Under the pieces are notes generated by a model. That model searched no databases. It was not told the DNA's origin and saw only the letters and a list, made by a program, of their open reading frames with translations. From Anaerocolumna aminovalerica (lineage in GTDB: Bacteria; Bacillota; Clostridia; Lachnospirales; Lachnospiraceae): 64,000 nucleotides of DNA. The DNA lies in the NCBI RefSeq assembly GCF_900115365.1, contig NZ_FOWD01000018.1:23820-87819 (forward strand), in the 5' to 3' direction. The translations under genes were made by a program, and so were the position numbers. This document shows, in pieces, positions 53,320-63,614 of this stretch; the first letter of the stretch is position 1, and the number at the start of each line of letters is the position of its first letter.

Positions 53320-55097
53320 TGTCTATAAATGCCACACGTGATGATGAAGCATCGGTAAGCAGTAAAGGGAAACTTGCAACTCTCCTTCGACTATTTAAAT
53401 ATTTACTTGTATACAAAAAGGAAATTGCAATTGTACTTTTCATTATGGGCTGTATTGTAGCTATAACTTTAATTAATCCCTTAATTATTGAACGTGCCAT
53501 TGACGTTCATATAGCAAATAAAGATATGAACGGATTAATTAAACTTGGCGTTTTTGCTGTAATCATGAATATTATTTTTGTTTGCATGGTAAAATTAAGA
53601 ATCTACATTATGTCCAGAATCTCCAATAATGTATTACTGACAATCAGACAGGAACTTTATGAACATATACAAAAACTAAGTTTTAGTTTCTTTGACAGCA
53701 GGCCAACAGGAAAGATTCTGGCACGTATTATTGGTGACGTGAATTCACTAAAAGATGTTTTATCCAACAGTGTTACTACTTTAATTCCAGACTTTATATC
53801 TATTTGCGGAGTAGTAACTATCATGTTGGTAAAAAATTATAAGCTTGCACTGGCTTCTTTAATTAGTTTGCCATTGTTAATTATAGCCATGTGGTTTATA
53901 CAGGTCTACTCCCATGTAAGATGGCAGATTCACCGTAAGAAAAGTTCAAACTTAAATGCATTTATACATGAGGATTTATCCGGCATGCGTATTATTCAAA
54001 GCTTTACGGCTGAAAAGGAAACCGAGGAGGACTTTGATCAACTGCTAAAGGAACATAGAGGCTCTTTTATAGATGCAATTCTGTTAAACGATGCTTTTGG
54101 TTCTGCTATTGATATTTGCTGGGGACTTGGAACTGTATGTTTGTATTATGTTGGTGTTAAAATGATTGGCAGAGAATCCGTTCCAATCGGAACTTTACTT
54201 GCATTTGGCTCCTACATATCCATGTTCTGGAGACCAATTATGAATTTAAGTAACTTTTATAACCAGTTAGTAACCAATATTTCTGGTGCGGAACGTATCT
54301 TTGAAATATTAGATACCAAACCGGATATATCTGACAAAGAAAAAGTAACTGATATACCGGAAATTAAAGGTGATATTGTTTTTAGCCATGTATCCTTTGC
54401 TTATGATAAAGATACGAAGGTGTTAAATGATGTAAACTTTCATATAAAGCCGGGTGAAACTATAGCTCTTGTAGGACCGACCGGTGCCGGAAAAACAACC
54501 ATTGTTAATCTTATCAGCCGTTTTTATGATATTCAGGAAGGTGATATCATTATTGATGGCTACAATGTAAAAGACGTAACCATTGAAAGTTTAAGAATGC
54601 AGATGGGTGTTATGACTCAAGATAATTTCTTATTCTCAGGAACTGTAAAGGATAATATTCGTTATGGCAAATTAGATGCCACAGACGAAGAGGTTATTGC
54701 TGCTGCCAAAGCAGTTCATGCTCACGAATTTATTATGAAATTAGAAAAGGGCTATGAAACAGAACTAAAAGAAAGAGGTTCCGGATTATCCATAGGTCAA
54801 CGGCAGCTATTAGCATTTGCCAGAACCATGGTATCCATGCCTAAAATATTAATTCTTGATGAAGCTACCTCCAGTATAGATACTCATACTGAAATCTTGG
54901 TACAGCAAGGAATCGAAGCATTATTAAAAGGAAGAACCTCCTTTGTTATTGCACACCGTCTCTCAACCATTCAAAAGGCAGACCGTATTTTTGTAATTGA
55001 TGATGGCGGCATTAAAGAAGAAGGCAGTGCCCTGGAATTATTGGAGAAAAAGGGAATGTATTATGAATTGTATATGGCTCAGTTCAAAAATATATAA
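53319..55097 (+). CDS. ABC multidrug half-exporter, catalytic partner (BmrD/LmrD-like)
   Basis: 592 aa. Six-helix exporter domain (about 30-320), ATPase with GPTGAGKTT Walker A, signature LSIGQRQLLAFARTM and Walker B ILILDEATSSID, which keeps the catalytic Glu. The signature reads LSIGQ instead of LSGGQ, a variant often seen in the same class. It forms a heterodimer with the preceding protein. Substrates are likely antibiotics or other hydrophobic compounds; which ones cannot be told. Confidence 0.93.
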   Translation: MSINATRDDEASVSSKGKLATLLRLFKYLLVYKKEIAIVLFIMGCIVAITLINPLIIERAIDVHIANKDMNGLIKLGVFAVIMNIIFVCMVKLRIYIMSRISNNVLLTIRQELYEHIQKLSFSFFDSRPTGKILARIIGDVNSLKDVLSNSVTTLIPDFISICGVVTIMLVKNYKLALASLISLPLLIIAMWFIQVYSHVRWQIHRKKSSNLNAFIHEDLSGMRIIQSFTAEKETEEDFDQLLKEHRGSFIDAILLNDAFGSAIDICWGLGTVCLYYVGVKMIGRESVPIGTLLAFGSYISMFWRPIMNLSNFYNQLVTNISGAERIFEILDTKPDISDKEKVTDIPEIKGDIVFSHVSFAYDKDTKVLNDVNFHIKPGETIALVGPTGAGKTTIVNLISRFYDIQEGDIIIDGYNVKDVTIESLRMQMGVMTQDNFLFSGTVKDNIRYGKLDATDEEVIAAAKAVHAHEFIMKLEKGYETELKERGSGLSIGQRQLLAFARTMVSMPKILILDEATSSIDTHTEILVQQGIEALLKGRTSFVIAHRLSTIQKADRIFVIDDGGIKEEGSALELLEKKGMYYELYMAQFKNI

Positions 55098-55131
55098 TGT
55101 GATATTATGAAATAAGTTAAAATGGTTTGTT

Positions 55132-55167
55132 ATTCTTCGCTTATTCACTTTAGAATAAGCGAAGAAT
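55132..55167 (+). terminator. hairpin after the ABC exporter operon
   Basis: Fifteen-base perfect stem ATTCTTCGCTTATTC / GAATAAGCGAAGAAT with a six-base loop, followed by CTTATAATT. The T run is short, so termination may be partial. The left-arm sequence ATTCTTCGC occurs once more at 55190. Confidence 0.65.
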
Positions 55168-55268
55168 CTTATAATTAATGATACAATCAATTCTTCGCCA
55201 GCTACTTGATATAATGTTAAATATATTATAATGAAGCAATAGTAATATTTTCCTGGGAGGATAAAGGG

Positions 55269-55715
55269 ATGATGCTTGTTGATATAACAAAAGATAATTG
55301 GGAAAAGGTAATTTTCTTAACTACTAATACTGATAATAGTAATACAATTTGCGAAGAATTTGTAGCCTCTAATGCATATTCCATTTTACAATCAATTTAT
55401 GAAGATGAATGGAAAATAAAAGCTATTGAGCATGAAGGTGAACTAATTGGTTTTGCCATGTATGGGTTTTGTGAAGAGAGAAACTTTTATGAGCTTTGCA
55501 GATTTATGATTGATAGAAAACATCAGGGAAAAGGATATGGAAAACAGGCATTATCCTTGATAGTTGAAGAGATTAAGAATAAATATAAATGTAATGAAAT
55601 TTATTTATCTACTGATCCTGAAAACATAAAGGCAAAACACTTGTATGAAAAATTCGAATTTGTAAGTACAGGCGAAATTTGGGATGATGAAGAACTGTAT
55701 GTATTGAATTTATAG
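55269..55715 (+). CDS. GNAT acetyltransferase (BltD/PaiA-like)
   Basis: 148 aa. The acetyl-CoA loop reads RKHQGKGYGKQAL, followed by EIYLSTDPENIKAKHLYEKFEF, a GNAT core ending typical of spermidine/spermine acetyltransferases such as BltD. Residue pattern near the N-terminus (TKDNWEKVIFLT) also fits that group. Two ATGs in a row follow GGGAGG; the second is as good as the first. It stands alone after the exporter operon. In Bacillus, bltD accompanies the Blt drug exporter, an interesting parallel but not evidence of function. Confidence 0.85.
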   Translation: MMLVDITKDNWEKVIFLTTNTDNSNTICEEFVASNAYSILQSIYEDEWKIKAIEHEGELIGFAMYGFCEERNFYELCRFMIDRKHQGKGYGKQALSLIVEEIKNKYKCNEIYLSTDPENIKAKHLYEKFEFVSTGEIWDDEELYVLNL

Positions 55716-55783
55716 TATTCTTTTGATGGGTAACATCAAAACTGACTTTTATATTCAAATATTACTTCCGAATTAAGATCATT

Positions 55784-55842
55784 AAATACGCCCCTTGTTG
55801 TAGAAGTTAAAGAGTTAACTGTCTACAGCAGGGGGCGTATTT
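55784..55842. terminator. long bidirectional terminator hairpin
   Basis: Nearly continuous stem of about 27 pairs: AAATACGCCCC, GTTGTAGA, AGTTAA with an AGAG loop and the matching TTAACT, TCTACAGC, GGGGGCGTATTT. It lies between convergent genes ending at 55715 and 55933. Confidence 0.85.
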
Positions 55843-55932
55843 CATATGTCTGAAATAGGGATGGATTTTTAATAGTCCTAACATTTTTACCTATATCTAT
55901 TTTTATCTAATTGAACCTTTTACTGAATTATA

Positions 55933-57429
55933 TTAATGTCTTCTTCGTGGTAAGGTAATTGTAAAAGTAGTTCCTTTCGTAAATTGAGACCTGATTTTGA
56001 TTTTTCCTGTATGTCCCATTATAATTAATTTTGCAATAGATAAGCCTAAACCATGACCGCTGATTTTTTCATTTCTAACATGTTCTGAACGGTAGAATCG
56101 TTTAAAAATATTATCTACATCTTTTCTTGTCATACCAATACCTGTGTCCTGTACTGTTATAACACAATCTCCGCTTTTATTTTCGCATGTTATGGTTATA
56201 GTATCCCCCTCTTTCGTGTATTTTACAGCATTATCAATAAATACACGTATGGCCTGTTTTAGTGCCTGCTTGTCCCCATATACAATTACATTTTCAAGTA
56301 TTGGACTTTCAATATGTCGATTGGTAGTTACCAAACGGGTTTCCTTTACCATATCTTCCACAACGGTACACATATTAAATCTTTTCTTCACAAGTTTTAA
56401 AGTCTTCTTATCATGTCTGGATAAAAATAAAAGTTTTTCCACTAAATCCTGCATGGATTTAGCTTCCTTGCTAATTGCTTCAATGGATTCCATTAATACA
56501 TCTTCATCTTTGGTACCCCAGCGATTTAATAAATTAGCATATCCTTGTACTACTGCAATAGGGGTACGAAGCTCATGAGAGGCATCCGAAACAAACTGTT
56601 TCTGGCTTTCATAAGAGGTTTCAATACGGTCTAGCATAGCATTAATAACCATTGCCAGGTCTTTTAGTTCGTTCTTGGTTCCTTCTACATTTAATCTTTC
56701 ACTATTGAGATTATTCACCGTTAATTTATTGGCAGTTGCGGACATCTCATAAATAGGTTGAAACAGTTTTCTGTCACTTTTCTTTCCCCTATGAATAATA
56801 ATATATACAAGTACCAGATAAACTATGGACACATTTATTATTAACCAGTACAACTTACTGCTAGCCTGGGCAAAATCATATTGAAAATGAAATATATATG
56901 TTTCATTATTGTTAACAGTTTCCTTTTCTTCGTAAATAATCAGTTTCATTGGCTCATCGCCAACTTTATCTTCTGAATATACCTTATTTAATATCATCTT
57001 TTTCTCTGATATATCATATGAAATATCATTATACAATTCCTTATTGGTGGTTAGGTTATATACTTTAAATGATATTCCCTCTATATAATAAGGATTTATA
57101 GACTGGCTATGTCTAATCTCTCCATTTCCTGATGTACTACTTTGATATATATTATATAAAGTTTCTTCTTCCTCTACATTTGACATAAACTGATTGATTA
57201 TAGTTTGGGCTTTATTTTCACAGTTTCGCCATTCGGCTAAATAATACAACAGTGAAATTGCTGCCATAAATATTACACCATTAATCAGCAATAATTTTAA
57301 ATATTGCAGGGAAATACGAAATTCTATAGAAAAACGAAACTGCCCCAGAAATGTTTCCTTTTTCTTCCTTAAGGGAAGTATAATTTTAATTAATAATTGC
57401 CGTATTGCTTCTACTAATCTATTTTTCAT
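55933..57429 (-). CDS. sensor histidine kinase (HisKA/HATPase)
   Basis: 498 aa. TM1 at about 48-65, an outside sensor domain to about 190, TM2 about 193-212, HAMP linker, then dimerisation helix with SDASHELRTP (His285), N box IDNAVKYT, G1 DTGIGM and G2 HGLGLSI. It resembles ArlS/CssS kinases. It overlaps the response regulator gene by 11 bases and is co-translated with it. The signal sensed is unknown. Confidence 0.92.
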   Translation of the reverse strand: MKNRLVEAIRQLLIKIILPLRKKKETFLGQFRFSIEFRISLQYLKLLLINGVIFMAAISLLYYLAEWRNCENKAQTIINQFMSNVEEEETLYNIYQSSTSGNGEIRHSQSINPYYIEGISFKVYNLTTNKELYNDISYDISEKKMILNKVYSEDKVGDEPMKLIIYEEKETVNNNETYIFHFQYDFAQASSKLYWLIINVSIVYLVLVYIIIHRGKKSDRKLFQPIYEMSATANKLTVNNLNSERLNVEGTKNELKDLAMVINAMLDRIETSYESQKQFVSDASHELRTPIAVVQGYANLLNRWGTKDEDVLMESIEAISKEAKSMQDLVEKLLFLSRHDKKTLKLVKKRFNMCTVVEDMVKETRLVTTNRHIESPILENVIVYGDKQALKQAIRVFIDNAVKYTKEGDTITITCENKSGDCVITVQDTGIGMTRKDVDNIFKRFYRSEHVRNEKISGHGLGLSIAKLIIMGHTGKIKIRSQFTKGTTFTITLPRRRH

Positions 57430-58102
57430 CCTTAATTATATACCCTACCCCTCGTACTGTGTTTATTAGGCGGATACCGTATTTATCATCAATCTTCTGT
57501 CTTAGATAGCGGACATAAACATCTACCACATTGGTATCCCCCAAATATTCATAATCCCAAACATTATTCAGTAACTGTTCTCTGGTTATAGCAATATTCC
57601 TGTTTTTTAATAAATATTCCAATAGCTCAAATTCTTTCTTAGTAAGGACTATTTCATCTTCACCATAAAATGCACTATGACTTGTTAAATTTAATTTTAA
57701 TTCCCCTATTTGTAATATATCTACCTTAGGCTGATGTAATTTGGACTGTCTGTTTAAGGCAACACGAATACGTGCCAACAGTTCTTCTATGGCAAAAGGC
57801 TTGGTCATATAATCATCTGCCCCTGTATCCAGGCCTGCTACTTTATCCGTAACATCATCTTTTGCCGTTAACATAATAATAGGAACCCTTGACTCTAACC
57901 GAATTCTTCTACAAACCTCAATCCCGCTTAAACCCGGTAACATAATATCCAAAAGTACAAGGTCAACATTATCATGTAATGCCATTTCCAAACCCGTCCT
58001 GCCATCCGATGCAATTTCTACTTCGTAACCTTCATATTTTAACTCTAATTCCACAAATCTAGCAATTTTATTTTCGTCCTCAATAATTAGTATCTTAGCC
58101 AT
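57419..58102 (-). CDS. OmpR-family response regulator
   Basis: 227 aa. Receiver domain with acidic pair ED (8-9), phospho-acceptor Asp52 in LVLLDIMLPG and Lys in the MTKPF motif; C-terminal winged helix (about 130-225) with TKKEFELLEYLLKNRNIAIT and VDVYVRYLRQKIDDKYG. Similar to ArlR/MtrA-type regulators. It is first in the two-gene operon with the kinase. Confidence 0.94.
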   Translation of the reverse strand: MAKILIIEDENKIARFVELELKYEGYEVEIASDGRTGLEMALHDNVDLVLLDIMLPGLSGIEVCRRIRLESRVPIIMLTAKDDVTDKVAGLDTGADDYMTKPFAIEELLARIRVALNRQSKLHQPKVDILQIGELKLNLTSHSAFYGEDEIVLTKKEFELLEYLLKNRNIAITREQLLNNVWDYEYLGDTNVVDVYVRYLRQKIDDKYGIRLINTVRGVGYIIKDEK

Positions 58103-58470
58103 TCCTTACTCCTCTCATATTAGATATATTAACTTTTATTTATTTTAAATGCATTATTTTACTTTAATTCTTATTCTATCGGTTCTTCTAAATGATTGCA
58201 ATATGTATAAATTAAAGTTTAATTAGAAAAGTGTGACTAAAATCGGAAGTACATCCTGACAATTCAATGACAGACCTTTATATGGGCGAAAATCCATTTG
58301 GAAATAGTGAATTAAGACTTATAATACAAAATAGTAAACAGAAATTGAATAAAAATAGGATGGGTTTCAAAGAATCCCATCCTAAAATTTATTAAGTAAA
58401 AGACTTATTGCCTGGAGTAAATTATTTATTGCCAACTTTAAAGATCGCATAAACTTTTACGTTACTATTT
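58103..58470. other. 368-base gap: promoter of the two-component operon and a terminator
   Basis: No gene. The hairpin AGGATGGG / CCCATCCT at 58357-58383 is followed on the minus strand by ATTTTTATT and terminates the FliG-like gene at 58471. The left half is the promoter side of the response-regulator operon, without an element I can fix. Confidence 0.6.
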
Positions 58471-58974
58471 TTAAGCGCTTATATCATTAATATCTTGAAT
58501 CATTCTATCTTGTATTTTAATTATTTCCGAAATAGGTACACTTTCTTTTCTAATATTTGTAGAATCTCGTTCTTCAATTAATGATAAAATAATATCTTTA
58601 ACTTTTGGGGAAGAAGCCATTGAAGCCTTAAATACATCTTCCGTACTATATTTATCTAAGACTGTTTTTAGTAATTTTGAATCAACATTAACAATATCTT
58701 CAAAATTTAAAAGTTTAGATGAAATACTCTGATATAGAGAATTATTATTTGATCTAATTATTTCATATAATACCTTCCTATTATCAGTATTTAAATTTTT
58801 TAGAACATCTTTAATTTCATCTTCCAAATTATCCACTTTTTTAAATGTACTTTTAATATAGTCATTAATATTATCCCATAAATCGTCACTAATAAATCCA
58901 TCCCGTATTATTGATTCATAATATTTCATCTGAAGCTCTTCAGGTAATAAGCAGGTAAAAGAATATAATTTCAT
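58471..58974 (-). CDS. orphan protein with FliG C-terminal-like domain
   Basis: 167 aa from the ATG at 58974, seven bases after GGAGGT. The C-terminal part (from about 85) matches the pattern of the FliG torque domain: FEDIVNVDSKLLKTVLDKYS, TEDVFKASMASSPKVKDIIL and then a closing helix pair with ISEIIKIQDRMIQDINDI, equivalent to FEDIV..DD..., ...ALKGAS..., ...V...Q..I in FliG. The N-terminal 80 residues are helical and not recognised. No other motor gene is nearby. It may interfere with or modify the motor switch, or be a distant relative with another job. Confidence 0.6.
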   Translation of the reverse strand: MKLYSFTCLLPEELQMKYYESIIRDGFISDDLWDNINDYIKSTFKKVDNLEDEIKDVLKNLNTDNRKVLYEIIRSNNNSLYQSISSKLLNFEDIVNVDSKLLKTVLDKYSTEDVFKASMASSPKVKDIILSLIEERDSTNIRKESVPISEIIKIQDRMIQDINDISA

Positions 58975-59025
58975 ATAATACACCTCCGAAATGTAATAGA
59001 TCCAAATATAATGGAATCTAATCAT

Positions 59026-59750
59026 TAGTTACTAATTCTTATCAATCACTTGAAATTGCAGTAAGTATGTTTAATTCATTATTTCAAAAGTTTATAATTC
59101 CATCCGGTCAAATTAAATTGTGTAAAACAACTTCTCATTTGAATACATAGAACAAATTACATTAATTGCTCGTTCAAAATATTCTAGCTAAAGTGTAGTT
59201 TGATAAAGAAATCTCTACTTTAACTTTCATCTAATTTTGACAATAACATCTCCCCCTTTCCATAATTAGATAAAATTCTATTTAAAACACTATATTTTTA
59301 AAATGATTATACAATATCTAGTAATTATTTGCAATGTAGCGTTTAATAGAAAACAAGTGAATTAACAGAGAATAAAAGGTATGAATTAATCAATATTATT
59401 TTTAATAAAACCTAAAATACATTCTACATTCATAGCATTTCATCAATAGTATCTTTTCTCAAAGACAATACTTTTTTCATCTGCGCTAAAGCGTCTGATA
59501 TTGTGATTGTACGATAAAGTAAACAACTTATTTGTTTAAGAATTTCTAATAAACAATAATCAATTTTACCTTTCATATGATCTATTAATTATACACTTTT
59601 AAAATTTGTTTTTTTACAACATAGAATTGATTCTTTAAAATGTAAAAAGCTAATTTAGGTAAAAGATTTTAATAATATAGTTTTATTAATAAGACTTTCA
59701 AAAATATCATCAAACAATTTACTTGTTTGTCTTTTATTATCAATACAAAA
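59026..59750. other. 725-base AT-rich gap without a recognised gene
   Basis: Very AT-rich sequence between the FliG-like gene and transketolase terminator. I found no open frame with a ribosome site, no tRNA and no strong hairpin. Confidence 0.5.
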
Positions 59751-59792
59751 AAGAGTTTTTCTTTTGCGTATAAGCTAAAGAAAAACTCTTTA
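59751..59792 (-). terminator. terminator of the transketolase gene
   Basis: Fifteen-base stem AAAGAGTTTTTCTTT / AAAGAAAAACTCTTT; on the minus strand it is followed by TTTTTTG. It lies about 65 bases after the transketolase stop. Confidence 0.85.
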
Positions 59793-59857
59793 TTATCTTA
59801 ATTACTTTATTATATATAGCAATACTGTTTTTAATTATATCTTTAAATCACTTATTT

Positions 59858-61846
59858 CTATAATACAGATTTAACAGTTGCCACAACGTTTTCAACAGTA
59901 AAACCAAATTTTTTAAATAACTGATTTGCTGGTGCAGAAGCTCCAAAACTCTTCATTGTTACATATGCTCCATCTAAACCAACATATTTGCCCCAACCAT
60001 AATCAATTGCTGCTTCTACTGCAACCCTTGCTCTTACACTATTGGGAAGAACCCTTTCCTTATACTCTTTCGGCTGAGCATCAAACAGTTCTAATGATGG
60101 CATACTTACTACTCTTACATCAATTCCTTCTTTGAAAAGTTCTGCTTTTGCTTGGATACTTAGTTCAACTTCAGAACCGCTTGCTAAAATAATTGCATCC
60201 GGTACTTCCTTCATAGAATCCTCTATAACATATCCGCCTTTTAAAGCATCCTTACTGGAACCGGTTAATTGAGACAGGTTCTGGCGTGTTAAAACTAAGG
60301 CGGTAGGCGTTGTTTTTGTGGTTATTGCATAATACCAGCCAGCTATTGTTTCAGTAGCATCTGCCGGTCTGAAAACAGTAAAGTTTGGCATTGCACGAAG
60401 CATTGCTAATTGCTCAATTGGTTCATGGGTAGGACCATCTTCACCAACACCGATACTATCATGAGTTAATACATAAGTTACCGGAACTCCCATTAAAGAT
60501 GATAATCTTGCCATAGGTTTTACATAATCACTAAATACAAAGAAAGTAGAAACATATGGTCTTAATCCTCCATGAAGAGCTAGACCATTACCGATTCCCG
60601 CCATTGCAAGTTCTCTGACACCAAAATGAAGGTTACGTCCCTCATAATTTTCTCTTGAAAAGTCGCCTTCGTTCTTCATATATGTTTTAGTGGAAGGAGC
60701 AAGGTCTGCGGAACCGCCTATAAAACCTGGAACTAAGTCTTTGATTCTATTGATTACCATACCGGATAAATTTCTTGTTGCATCTGCTTTATCTTCATAT
60801 GCCCAGAAATCTTCATTATTTATCAAGTCTTTGGCTATATCTAAATTATGCTGTTTCTCCCAAAGTTCTTTCATCTCCGGATAAGTTTCACAATATTTCT
60901 TAAACATTGCATTCCATGCTTCTTCTACCTTAGCATTCTGTTCTGCAATTGCTCTATAATTTGCATATACTTCTTCCGGAACATAGAAAGGCTCCATGGA
61001 TGGCCAACCTAAGTTCTCTTTTAATGCGGTAATATTCTCTGCTCCTAAAGGTTCTCCATGGGCACTTGCTTTACCTTCCTTAGCAGGACATCCAAAACCA
61101 ATTTTAGTCTTTACAACAATTAAAGATGGTTTTGTTTTATCAGCTTTTGCAGCTTCTATAGCAGCACCGATTTCCTCCGGATTATTACCATCTTCTACAA
61201 CCAATGTCTGGAAACCATATGCTTCAAAACGCATTCTAACATCTTCTGTAAAGGCAATATCCGTATCACCTTCAATTGATATTTTATTGGAATCATATAA
61301 AACAATTAATTTATTTAAAGCTAGAGTACCTGCTAAAGAAAAAGCTTCCGATGAAATGCCTTCCATCATACAGCCGTCACCACCAAGTACATAAGTGTAA
61401 TGATCTACTACTGGAAAATTATCTTTGTTAAACTTAGCTGCCAGATGCGCTTCTGCCATAGCCATTCCTACTGCCATAGCCATTCCCGCCCCAAGAGGTC
61501 CTGTAGTTGCCTCTACCCCAACGGTGTGGCCATATTCTGGATGACCGGGAGTTAATGAATCCAGCTGTCTAAACTGAGATAAATCTTCTACAGACAAATC
61601 TCCGTATCCAAATAAATGTAATAAAGAATATAATAAAGCTGATCCGTGACCGCCGGATAAAATAAAACGATCTCTGTTTGGCCATTTAGGATTTTTGGGA
61701 TTATGGTTCATGTGTTTTGCCCATAGTTCATAGGCCATAGCTGCAGCTCCCAATGGAAGTCCGGGATGTCCTGAATTGGCTTTTTGAACTGCATCAGCCG
61801 ACAAAACTCTAAGTGCATTTATTGACATGGAATCAATGGTACTCAT
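59858..61846 (-). CDS. tkt: transketolase
   Basis: 662 aa, full length. ThDP-binding motif GGDGCMMEGISSEAFSLAG, N-terminal SGHPGLPLGAAAMAYELW, the transketolase signature with EDGPTHEPIEQLAMLRAMP, and the C-terminal domain from about 530. It moves two-carbon units in the non-oxidative pentose phosphate pathway. Preceded by AGGAGG. It is 112 bases downstream of the transaldolase gene in the same direction, so the two probably form a pentose-phosphate pair. Confidence 0.97.
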   Translation of the reverse strand: MSTIDSMSINALRVLSADAVQKANSGHPGLPLGAAAMAYELWAKHMNHNPKNPKWPNRDRFILSGGHGSALLYSLLHLFGYGDLSVEDLSQFRQLDSLTPGHPEYGHTVGVEATTGPLGAGMAMAVGMAMAEAHLAAKFNKDNFPVVDHYTYVLGGDGCMMEGISSEAFSLAGTLALNKLIVLYDSNKISIEGDTDIAFTEDVRMRFEAYGFQTLVVEDGNNPEEIGAAIEAAKADKTKPSLIVVKTKIGFGCPAKEGKASAHGEPLGAENITALKENLGWPSMEPFYVPEEVYANYRAIAEQNAKVEEAWNAMFKKYCETYPEMKELWEKQHNLDIAKDLINNEDFWAYEDKADATRNLSGMVINRIKDLVPGFIGGSADLAPSTKTYMKNEGDFSRENYEGRNLHFGVRELAMAGIGNGLALHGGLRPYVSTFFVFSDYVKPMARLSSLMGVPVTYVLTHDSIGVGEDGPTHEPIEQLAMLRAMPNFTVFRPADATETIAGWYYAITTKTTPTALVLTRQNLSQLTGSSKDALKGGYVIEDSMKEVPDAIILASGSEVELSIQAKAELFKEGIDVRVVSMPSLELFDAQPKEYKERVLPNSVRARVAVEAAIDYGWGKYVGLDGAYVTMKSFGASAPANQLFKKFGFTVENVVATVKSVL

Positions 61847-61958
61847 TTTATTTCCTCCTAAAATTTATGATTTCATTATAAAATCAAGGTGCTATCTTAA
61901 ATCTTATTAACAATTATAATACCACTTTGATTACTTTGACATAACTGGTTAAAATATA

Positions 61959-62612
61959 CTATTCCCCAAATACTTCTCTATAATCCTTCTGAAATTTAGC
62001 AATACCTTGATCTGTTAAAGGATGTTTTATACATTGTTCCAATACACCGTAAGGAACCGTAGCAATATCTGCACCGGCTAAAGCACAATCTGTTATGTGT
62101 ATATTATTACGTACACTTGCAGCGATAATCTCAGTATCTATATTATAAATATCGAATATTTCTGCTATTGTTCTAATCAAGTCAATACCTGGTGTAGATA
62201 TATCATCCAATCGTCCTAAAAAAGGAGATACATAAGCTGCGCCAGCCCTTGCTGCCAGTAGTGCTTGATTTGCCGTAAATATTAAAGTTACATTTACTTT
62301 AATTCCCTCTTTTGATAAAGCCTTTGTTGCTTTTAAACCTTCTGCTGTCATAGGGATTTTAACAACCATATTGGGATGAATTTTAGCAATCTCTCTTCCT
62401 TCTGCAATCATACCCTCAGCATCTATAGTAGTAGCTTTAACTTCTCCACTAATTGGACCATCTACTATAGAGGCAATTTCTTTAATAACTTCTGTAAAAT
62501 TTCTTCCTTCCTTAGCAATTAATGACGGATTAGTAGTTACTCCGCATATGATACCCATATCATTTGCCTTTATAATATCTTCTACATTAGCTGTATCAAT
62601 AAAAAATTTCAT
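61959..62612 (-). CDS. tal: transaldolase (short, FSA/TalC type)
   Basis: 217 aa. The Schiff-base Lys lies in NMVVKIPMT (about residue 84), and the fold motifs [23 protein letters not shown] and SPFLGRLDD mark the short class of transaldolases (TalC/MipB, also including fructose-6-phosphate aldolase). In Firmicutes these small proteins are normally true transaldolases. AAGGAGG precedes the ATG. The 275 bases further upstream hold only promoter-like AT-rich sequence. Confidence 0.94.
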   Translation of the reverse strand: MKFFIDTANVEDIIKANDMGIICGVTTNPSLIAKEGRNFTEVIKEIASIVDGPISGEVKATTIDAEGMIAEGREIAKIHPNMVVKIPMTAEGLKATKALSKEGIKVNVTLIFTANQALLAARAGAAYVSPFLGRLDDISTPGIDLIRTIAEIFDIYNIDTEIIAASVRNNIHITDCALAGADIATVPYGVLEQCIKHPLTDQGIAKFQKDYREVFGE

Positions 62613-62847
62613 ACTATAAATCCTCCTTCAATTAAATATCTATAAAGTTTATATAAATATCTGTAAATTATCATTACAAGATTAATGGAAGAAAATTTAC
62701 GAGTTGTTACTTGGATGCCATTCCACTATTAATCCAAATATACTATACTATATCAAAATCTATAATTCAATAGAAAAACGATAGAATAATACATAATTCT
62801 CATTATACAGTTGTAATATTTACATATTCTGTAGTTTGTTTTAGGGA

Positions 62848-62871
62848 ATAAAAAAAAGACTTTTCAGTCTT
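62848..62871 (-). terminator. terminator of the rRNA-tRNA operon
   Basis: On the minus strand the stem AAGACT-GAAA-AGTCTT is followed directly by eight T. It lies 16 bases beyond the tRNA-Lys gene. Confidence 0.88.
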
Positions 62872-62887
62872 AATTTTAATAAGTATA

Positions 62888-62960
62888 TGAGACATCCGGG
62901 ATTCGAACCCGGGACACCTTGATTAAAAGTCAAGTGCTCTACCGACTGAGCTAATATCCC
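62888..62960 (-). tRNA. tRNA-Lys (TTT)
   Basis: Cloverleaf on the minus strand with anticodon loop CTTTTAA, D-stem TAGCTCAGTCGGTAGAGC and TPsiC GGTTCGAATCC. Last gene of the cluster. Confidence 0.95.
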
Positions 62961-63002
62961 AAATTTATTGAGTATATATATGTATCATTTCCCAATAAAA
63001 AA

Positions 63003-63075
<73 letters not shown>

Positions 63076-63128
63076 ATTGCCTTCGACTTGCGAAGCAACT
63101 ATTGCGAAAACCATATGTAGTTTTCGAG

Positions 63129-63202
63129 TTGCGGGGATAGGATTTGAACCTATGACCTTCGGGTTATGAGCCCGACGAGCTTCCAGACTGCTCCACCCCG
63201 CG
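63129..63202 (-). tRNA. initiator tRNA-fMet (CAT)
   Basis: Minus strand; begins CGCGGGG and ends GCAA, giving the C1-A72 mismatch special to bacterial initiator tRNA, and has three G-C pairs (GGG/CCC) next to the anticodon loop CTCATAA. Confidence 0.95.
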
Positions 63203-63246
63203 ATATAATATATGTTTGCTTTTCTAAATTTATTAGTAAAACAAAA

Positions 63247-63328
63247 TGGATGGAGAAGGATTCGAACCTTCGAAAGCGTCGCTAACAGATTTACAGTCTG
63301 CCCCCTTTGGCCACTCGGGAACCCATCC
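63247..63328 (-). tRNA. tRNA-Tyr (GTA)
   Basis: Minus strand, 82 bases with a long variable arm; anticodon GTA in CTGTAAA; acceptor GGATGGG / CTCCATCC-type pairing and TPsiC GGTTCGAATCC. Confidence 0.95.
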
Positions 63329-63402
63329 AATTAATTTTGAACTACTAACAATAGTATATAATTTATTAGTAATTTGTCCATATGAATATAATTTTATTCA
63401 CA

Positions 63403-63475
63403 AGCCGACGATCGGACTTGAACCGATAACCTGCTGATTACAAGTCAGCTGCTCTGCCAATTGAGCCACGTCGGC
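63403..63475 (-). tRNA. tRNA-Thr (TGT)
   Basis: Minus strand, acceptor GCCGACG/CGTCGGC, anticodon loop CTTGTAA, discriminator T, TPsiC GGTTCAAGTCC. Confidence 0.95.
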
Positions 63476-63500
63476 ATTTTAGAACTTTAAAAAGTTCTAA

Positions 63501-63573
63501 TGGGACCTACAGGGCTCGAACCTGTGACCCTCTGCTTGTAAGGCAGATGCTCTCCCAGCTGAGCTAAGATCCC
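63501..63573 (-). tRNA. tRNA-Val (TAC)
   Basis: Minus strand, 5' GGGATCT pairs with AGGTCCC, anticodon loop CTTACAA, TPsiC GGTTCGAGCCC. A small hairpin AGAACTTT/AAAGTTCT at 63481-63498 separates it from tRNA-Thr. Confidence 0.95.
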
Positions 63574-63614
63574 ATGGGAATATAAAACTATTGTCTTTCT
63601 TTATTTCTAAAGAA

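Noticed and set aside
58103..59857. Possible small genes or RNAs in the gaps around the FliG-like gene
   Set aside because: Only short AT-rich frames without ribosome sites; the clear hairpins there are terminators.
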